A stretch of 64,000 nucleotides of DNA from Spisula solida. Taxonomy: Eukaryota > Mollusca > Bivalvia > Venerida > Mactridae. The stretch covers positions 33,670,601-33,734,600 of the forward strand of contig OX365948.1 of assembly GCA_947247005.1 (NCBI GenBank), in the 5' to 3' direction. This document shows, in pieces, positions 34,001 through 43,498 of the stretch. The notes beneath the pieces are model-generated. The model made no database searches. It had not been told where the DNA came from and worked only from the letters and a program-made list of their open reading frames with translations. The position numbers were made by a program, and so were the translations under genes. How positions within the stretch are numbered: the first letter of the stretch is position 1; every line of letters begins with the position of its first letter.

Positions 34001-37000
34001 CTTCCTGTCACTAAATGTTGCAATGATGTAACTGCTATATGAGGAAGGTCACTAAATGTTGCAATGATGTAACGGCTATATGAGGAAGGTCTTTCTGTCA
34101 CTAAATGTTGCAATGAGGTAACTGCTATATGAGGAAGGTCACTAAATGTTGCAATGATGTAACGGCTATATGAGGAAGGTCTTTCTGTCACCAAATGTTG
34201 CAATGCTGTAACAGCTATATGAGGAAGGTCTTCCTGTGGCCTGTGATAAAGATTACCAACTTCATAACATTTGAGTAACATTACCAACTTGATTACATTT
34301 GAGATAAAAATTATGTTGGTGCTTTTTGTTGACTGTCATTCTTACACCCTCCCATTTATCAATATCCCCTATCTTTGTTTTATGTTTAATCGTGCCACAA
34401 TTGAACATGAAAATAGCTTTTGTACAGCAGGTATTGGATAAAAGAATAAAACAATAACTTAGGACCAGACCCGCTGATGTTAAGTGTTTCATGAACTGCC
34501 ATTGTTCAGACCCATATAATCCCCTTTTGTGGTACACAGTGGTTGTCATACAGGTCCCTCTCAAGGAATCCTCTCCCCAGCCACTCAAAGAAACTCACCT
34601 CCCCAGCCTCTAGAGATTTTGATTCACAACACTATGAGTGAAGCGGTGCAGATTGCCATGCTCAGCATACAGGTACTATAATACCTTGATGCAATATGAT
34701 GTTGACATATTGTTATATTTGACAGGATCCTGAGTTTAACAAGATGTTAGAGTTGAAAAGTGAGTGTCTGAACGTTATAGATTCACCGGTTCATGTGGTA
34801 AAGATGGTATCAGTGGTCAGTATGGAACCAGATACTGATGTATTGTATGCCGTGTCTGTGATATGTCATTGTTTAATGAGTCAACATAAGTTCTCCATTC
34901 ACAGAGAAAGGTTTGTTTGATTGTTTCGTCATTTTTGTCATAGGAAACCGAGACACCTTACAACCAGCAAGTCAGTCAGTCAATAAATCTGGGCTTAAAA
35001 TTACGCCCAATACTTGCACTCAACACTCAAATATTGAAAATGTAATATAATGAGCTATTATTTGTCCTAGATTGTACATCTAGATGTTGAAAATGTATAA
35101 AAGTGTTATTTGAGTGTTGAACATATGTAATGATTTTGTACCCCAATTAAACATTATAACAAATTCTCACTATCAAAAATATCTCTATGTACCTTAAAAT
35201 AGTGAATTTCAACATTTGAGTGCTTGAGTGTAAGTATGGGTTGTAATTTCTGGCCCTGGTTTCTGCAATTACTTAAGAACTTTCCTCGCTATATTTATGA
35301 AACTTGGTAACTATGTGGATAGGGGGAAAATAAGGAGATTACATGTGCACTATTGGTATATGCAATTTCTTCTTGATTTTGGAATAAAAATTGTGGTTGC
35401 TATAGAAATGAAATGGTGAAAATATCTAATTTTTACATGATTGTGGCTTCAAACTGGTAGGGGACTAGATAATTTTGAATGATATCATACTGCATATTTT
35501 CAGTTTTAAGATTTTAAGAAGAAAAAGTTTCGAAATTTGGGGAAATATCTAAAATCAGGTTTTCCTCCTGGCATTTATTTTAAAAAAAAATTAACAGTAT
35601 ACTAAGGTAATTTGATATGTACCATGTGTTCACTAGAACTCATATTTTTATTACAGATTATTGTACACTCTGGCTTACAATACAAGATTTGTGCGAAATC
35701 TATGGCATTGTTGTGTTAGATTATCAACTGTTACAGCCACCAGGTATTTTGTTAATATTATTTATAAATAATGATTTGTTTTCATATACCATACATGATG
35801 TTACAAATTTTGGTACATTAAGTCACAACTTCAATCCATCCATTTGTTGGTCAGTCATCCATTTGTTGGTCAGTCATGCATTTGTTGGTCAGTCATCCAT
35901 TTGGTCAGTCATCCATTTGTCGGTCAGTCATCCATTTGTTGGTCAGTCATTTATTTGTTGGTCAGTCATCCATTTGTTGGTCAGTCATTCATTTGTTGGT
36001 CAGTCATCCATTTGTTGGTCAGTCATCCATTTGTTGGTCAGTCATCCATTTGTAGGTCAGCCATTTATTTGTTGGTCCGTCATTCATTTGTTGGCCCGTC
36101 ATTCATTTGTTGGTCAGTCATTCATTTGTTGGCTCGTCATTGATTTGTTGGTCAGTCATCCATTTGTCGGTCAGTCATCCATTTGTTGGCCCGTCATTGA
36201 TTTGTTGGTCAGTCATCCATTTGTTGGTCAGTCATTCATTTGTTGGTCAGTCATCCATTTGTTGGTCAGACATCCATTTGTTGGTCAGTCATTCATTTGT
36301 TGGTCAGTCATCCATGTGTTGGTCAGTCATTCATTTGTTGGTCAGTCATTCATTTGTTGGTCAGTCATCCATTTGTTGGTCAGTCATCCATTTGTTGGTC
36401 AGTCATCCATTTGTTGGTCAGTCATTCATTTGTTGGTCAGTCATCCATTTGTTGGTCAGTCATCCATTTGTTGGTCAGTTATTCATTTGTTGGTCAGTCA
36501 TCCATGTGTTGGTCAGTCATTCATAGCTATATCTCAGAAATCATTGGTTGGATTTTTAATAAAACTTTACAACACTGTTCAGAATCACGCTTTGCATTTC
36601 AGCAGCATGCTTTAATGTATGTTAAATAAATTTTCAGTGAGTTATTGCCCTTTGATATAAAAATGGTAACATATCTGTGATAGGTTGTCGCCTTCATTGA
36701 TAGCTCTTGTTAATATTAATTTGCAACCTTCAATGTTAAATAAAGTTCCAAACTAAACTTGAACAACAATTTTGTTTGTTTATGTTCAACTGAGACCGTT
36801 GTAAGGGCATGATCAGTTGATTTTTTCCCTGCCGGATTGGCCAATGATGTCCGACTTTGAGGACTACTCCATTCAACCACTGTGTCATCCTTTCATAAAC
36901 ATTAATGTATACAATCGATTTGTACCTAGTGTTGTGTGACTTTATTGGTCCCCTACCAGTTTTTGACCGGAGGGGACTATAGGTTTGCCGTCAGTCGTCT

Positions 37001-40000
37001 AACAAAAAATCGGGATCTTGACATAACTAAAAGAGTTTCCAAGGAAGGTTTATGAAACTTAGTATGTGGATAGGGGGCAATGAGGGGATTATGCACGTCT
37101 AAAAATATTTTGATTCTGACAAGAATTGTGGTTGCTATGGCAACAGAAATATTGAAAATGGCTTCAAACTGGTAGAGGACTTCTGTATTGCTTGCAATTC
37201 TTAATGACTTGTTGTATTACATTACAGGACCGAGTCATCATTGATAATGTTACTGAGTCGAGGATTGGCTATGGGAGAGAAAGAATCAAGTAGAATTGTT
37301 CCTGTATTATCAACATTCTGTTCTATGTTTAGTCACTCATTACACACACTTCATGATGCAGATTTCTGTGGAAAGAATTCAGGTACAATGTCTTATAATC
37401 ATTTTTAATTGTTTCCTGTCACAATTTTTAGGGCTTAAAACATCTTGGATACATACATTTATATATGGGTAACCCTGTATTGAACAAAAACTATGCAGCG
37501 TTCTTGTGAAACATGTTTATAGTTCATTGATTGTTAAACATATTTGGATGTTGTGTATGGTCTCATGGTCATCCATCCAAGATGATTTCTTTGAATGTTT
37601 TAAAATATATATAATTATTTGAATATTTTATATGCAGCCCTCTCATTGGATATATGTACTAATAATGTATCCACCATGCTATGTGTTGCTATCAGACACT
37701 GAAGCGCATACTGGGAATAATTATAAAGTCCTCCTAGGAATGACAACATTACGTTCCTAACAGTATTTGCAGCACTTGTGACTTTAGGCCTCTAAACGTA
37801 CATTTGACCACTGAGCTATGGAGCTTGGTCTTCTTGTGTGGGACATCTCATCTTCATGATGAGCATCTTTTTTAAGTTATTTCGAATACCCCCGAAGGAC
37901 TGACAAAAATACAGCTTAGACTTGACCATTTGTGCCCTAATTTTTTACATGATTTTTCAAACGCACACACATGCAAGCAGGGCTAACACTATGTTCCTTT
38001 TTGCCATAAGAAGAAGTAATAATATAATAATGATTAGGACTTTATTTTTAGGGTGAGGCCAGTCTTCCTTGTTAGCCTCTATAGAGAGAATCAAGTTATA
38101 ATATAACTTTAAGTAACAAATAGCTTATTGATTGTTGATTTTGTTACAGGTAAAACATCCAGCATGCCATTTAACTTAGAGGAGGTGATGCAGATGGTGA
38201 TATCATTACGTGATGTCTGTCTGGGTATTATAGAGCTGGCACATCCTGATGCCAAACCAACCATTAATGATGATTATAGAAAAGCTTTACAAAGAACTGG
38301 TGTCAAGACGAGGAACAATAATGAAAAGGAATTGAATAGGCAGACACTACAGTGGGGGTACTTGTTTAAGGTAAGAATGATCTTTGATGAAGAGTGTTGA
38401 TAAAATAATTTAAAATTTAAATTCACTAGTTTAACTTTAATCTTATTATTTTACGCTGATTGTAAAACAGTGTTTTAGGATTTCTTGATGACATTTTCTT
38501 AGGTCACTAACTCTACGTCAAGTACAAGTATTGTTCTTGTATTGTGCTAAAATAGAATTGCCATGGGACACTTCAAACTTGTTTAAGCCTAAAGCCGCGG
38601 CCTTGGTCCAGTAGTGCCCTAGATTCGTGTGATTCCCCGTCACGACAGGTCGTATCCTTCAATGAAAATTTGACAACAATGTGGAGAGGTTGCTGTAGAA
38701 GGGTTTGAATAAGTAAATACTGGTAAGGATACAGTCCAGGAAAACTGGTTATGTGAATCAGCCACCATATATAGATGAACAATGATTAAGACAAGGCGTT
38801 AAACCGGAATAAATCAAAGTTTAAGATTATTTGATGTACATGATTACAGGTTACAGCTGGTCTTGTGAGACAAATCTACACTCGAGATGCTAGAAGATCC
38901 TTCTGTCCTAAAGATATGTGGTTATCAGATAGAGTAAAGATTAATGCTGATGGACCCTCACAGATATACAGATCCGAGATGGCCGCATTCACACAGAGAC
39001 CATTTAGAACAATGCAATCATTGACCAAGATAAATGAGGAGACTGGGGGTCCACCACTGTCTAACAGAGATGTCAAGAATTTAGTGATACTCACAGAATT
39101 ACCATTTGTTGTTGCCTTTGAAGAAAGAGTCAAGGTTTGTAATTAGATGTTAGATTTAAAAGCCTTTCAGATTTTGCAACCTAACTAGAGATGAACTGGT
39201 TGTAAACCCAGAGGTAGTTTTGGTTGTACATGTGTTACATATTAGCGGATTTAGCTCAGTGGTAACGCGCTGGGGTGTCAATCCAGAGGTCGTGGGTTCA
39301 ATCCCTGGCATCGGAACTTGATATTTCTGAAATATTTATAATATTTCCCGCTATATCTGGCCGTGTGGTCTGCAATGTATCTGGAAGTGCCAGGAAGCTG
39401 TGTATCGGTGCTATACACCAGGCACATTAAAGAACCCGGCTGTCTTTTCGAAATAAGAGCTAGGCGCACCTCTGCAGCGCCGGACATGCCTGTATCTAAT
39501 GTCTCTCTCTCCCTTCAGGGGCTTTCTCTCAGTCTGTCCCTCTGGTCAGATCATGCTGTATCTGCACTGGTAGAGGATGTACCTGCCCTCTTGTGGCTGC
39601 AACATGGGTAAAGTGCCTTTGAACGTGCGTTCGCATGAAAAGGGCGCTATATAAATCTGGTATATATATAACATTCTGGTTGTGCATCTGTAATATTGGT
39701 TATGATGATGCCCTAAATTATGTGGAGAATACAGAAGAAAGAGTTAGTACTGGTTGATGATTGACTCAGAGAGGAAACCATTGTATCATCTGAGACTGCC
39801 AGCCTGCCATGTAAGACTGAAACATTTTTTCAAAATGACATAAACAAGAGGGCACTAGGTGGCTCACCTGTTGTAGCAGTACATTCAAGCCCTTTGATTT
39901 GACCTAGTGACCTGGGTACTGTTTTATCAAAGCACTTACGGAAATCTTTAACTTACGTCAAAATTTGAAATCTTTATAATTCTTTAACTGTTACAAAATG

Positions 40001-43000
40001 TAGTGAAGGGATATGCAATGTCAAAAATGATTTTGTTAATGATCTCCTACAAAACAATATCTGTACCATATTTGCAGTTGTTAAACAATTATAAAGAATT
40101 TAAATTTGAGAGTAACTTTAAGATTTTCGTAAGTGCTTTGATAAAACAGTACCCTGGTTCTTGGCCCAATATGACGCAGTTTCGCACTTTGCCTAGATTT
40201 TGTTGAGATGATCATTGTGACCAAGTTTAAAAGATTAGGCCAAAATTGTGACCTCTAGTGTCTACACATGAAATTGTTGACAGACGACGGACGAAGAGTG
40301 ATCACAAAAGCTCACTCTGTGACAGGTGAGCTAAAAAATCAACACAATATACATGTTGAGATATAAATGAAACATTTTTTGTTTGATATTTTCAGATATT
40401 ACAGAAATTGATTGGCAAAGATAAAGAAGAGAATCAAGGAGATGCCCATCATTTCAATAGCGGTCCAAATATTAATGTAATGATCAGAAGAAATTATATC
40501 TATGAAGATGCTTTTGAAAAATTGTCCCAGAATAATGGTAGGTGAATACTTTTAGATGAGCAAAAATGGCATTAAATTTTGTATTATAATATTGAAAAGT
40601 TATTCAATTTAGTGGCCATGATGCGGTTTCAATCCACAATTCTTTTGACTTCACTGGTTCGATCTTCTAGACATTTATCAAATAAAATCCATGCTATCTT
40701 AAGTTATACCCCTAGATCATTTAGGAAATAGATCGCTGTTTTGCGTGATATACCGGTGAATAGATAACGGTTAAAAGTTCATATGGGTAGGAATTAATCA
40801 CGAAGGTGGTAGGCCTGAGTGATTAATAACTATGCTTATGAACGACAAACCGTGATCTATTCACCGGTATATCATGCAAAACAGCGATCTAATTGCATTC
40901 TAACACGCGTAAGTTGTACAAATTCATACGGACTATTTTGTTTGCGAAGTTAGTTATTTATCATGTTGCTATAGACAACTTCCGCTGTTCAAAGAATCGT
41001 AACGTCCGCCCCTGGATTTTCAAGCTTTACTATTATCTTTATTTGTCGCCAAACTGATGCTTATTTAACGCCAAATTCCAATTACGTATTTCACGTTTAA
41101 GCATATGAATTGATACATGCAATAACATGTTGCTAGAATATAAATATAATCGAATAAATAAACAGAAACGCTACGAAAAGAAAACTACGCAAAACGTCGC
41201 GCTCTACGGCGACGTCACAATTCATGACGTCATGAAATAAACAAGACGTAAATTTCATTGATAAAAATCGCCAAATTGTACGCGGGAGATAAATTAAACA
41301 GCCGAAAATTCTACCGTGATATACCGTTTATTAGATAACGCTACAGCTCTATACGTTTACATGGAGCAAAATACAGACAGTGTTAGAATGTATATTATAT
41401 AATAGTATAGTATAGTATAACATACCCCCTAGCTTTAATTTCAGCCTATAAAGAATGCTACAGTAAAATAAAAAAGTCTCTTACATTTCTGCAAGTTATA
41501 TGTCTGATATGCAAAATTCTTGATCTTTATGGGAGCAGAACTGCCCACTTATAATATTTATCCATAGTTGTTGGCAAGTGGAAATTTTGAAGTTATTCTG
41601 CAGATCATATGTATTTATCACCATAGCAACTGATTTGTAAAATTCTTGATAATATTATGTTGATTCAGAATCCAATATGAAGTTGAAGATGCGAGTACAG
41701 TTAGTGAATGCTGCGGGACTTGATGAAGCCGGTATAGACGGTGGAGGCATCTTTCGAGAATTTCTCAATGTCCTCCTGAAAACCGGTTTTGATCCAAATC
41801 GTGGTTTCTTCAGTCAAACTACAGACAGGTTACTGTATCCAAATCCTCAAGCCTCAATATTGACCAGTGATTTTACTGAACATTACTATTTCCTCGGCAG
41901 GATGCTAGGGAAGGTATGTTAATGTTTTACTTATGTTTTATGACTAAATAAATGCATAAATTTGAATAATTAATTGCATGGCATTAATTTGAATAATTAA
42001 TTGCATGGCACAAGAAACATGGTTCTCAAATGGCTAATTAGTCCTGTGTTGTTTCAAACAATAAAAATGCATGTTCCTATAAAATTGTTCTATATTTCTA
42101 ATAATTTTACAGTCTTTCAAAAATTTAAGCATGCATATCCAAATTTTCCTCTTAATCTCCAGACAAAGTCACTAAATATATGTTATCTTTGGCAAAAATG
42201 GCATGAATATAGTGATTTTAAACACAGTAATCAGGGGTCCTACTGAGGCATAATGCCCAATCCTGAAACAAATTGCAAATCTGTTTCGGGTGCCATAGAC
42301 CTGAACTAGGTTTTTTATACATTGTTTAATTATTAAAATTCAGATGATGGAACTTCGAATGACCATAACTTTGTCAATTCTTTGAATGTTTTCGTCAAAT
42401 AACTTTTATTTTGTCAAGATAATATAATTCTTCCTAAGGCAACAAATCCAGATTTCCGGATTATTCCGGAATTGTAGGACCCCTAAAACACTTAACAGTA
42501 CCTGAATATTTTGAAAATTTATTTCCCTGTTTCAGGCAATGTATGAGAACATGTTGGTGGAATTACCATTTGCTTCGTTTTTCCTGTCCAAAATTCTGAG
42601 TCGTCATAGAGGGGACCTTGATATTCATCATTTAGCTTCATTGGATCCAGAAATGTACAAAAACTTGTTGTTTCTCAAACATTACGATGGCGATGTGAAA
42701 GAGTTAGGTCTGGATTTCTCTACAGTAAACAACGAGTTTGGTGAGACCAAGGTTAGTTAGTATTGTACATAGAGAATTTTCACTTGAAGAAGTTTGCTCA
42801 ACCTGTTTTTTACATGAAAGCTCTCGAGTGAATGATTGAAGAGTGTATTTTTAACTTAAGTACGTGTATATTCTGTAAAAGCAGAATAATTCGCGAGGGT
42901 TTAATTTTTCGCCATATTTGCGACTTCGATAAATTCCCAAAAATTGATGCTCGTGAAATTACTACCTTCATAAAATCTTCAAATAATTATGTTGAACTTC

Positions 43001-43434
43001 AATATTGATTACGGCTAAGCGACGCCATTACAATTTATTCGGAACTGTTTTGTTTTATCCATTATAATTTAGGATAAAACACTGACGACTACGCCCACTT
43101 TTGTGTGACAACTTAACTTTCTGGTTTGGCTTAATTGAGTACTAATAAATACCAACAAGTTAAATGATGCATCAGGGATATTGCCGAGAGAGTAGGATTT
43201 TATTTTTATACCCTGCAAACAAAGTTTGAAGAGTAATATACTGAGTCACCAGGCTGGCTGGCTGCTTTTACAGTATCAAGTCAACATGTTTACCCATCAA
43301 AAATCCTTTAATGTGAATTTTTAAAAAATTTGCAAAAATTCCAATTCTGTAAAAATCATTTTCCTAAAATACTGGCAAATAATCCACGCCATGCATACTG
43401 GATGTTGATTTATTACTAGTATTAAATTTCGCTC

Positions 43435-43498
<64 letters not shown>

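Noticed and set aside
34571..34606. Alternative acceptor at 34580 for UBE3C exon 10
   Set aside because: In the required phase it meets a TAG within 11 codons; the acceptor ending at 34606 keeps the frame open.
35617..36615. 332-codon plus-strand frame and overlapping 99-139-codon frames
   Set aside because: They are translations of the 19-bp minisatellite. The first part crosses UBE3C exon 12 in the wrong frame.
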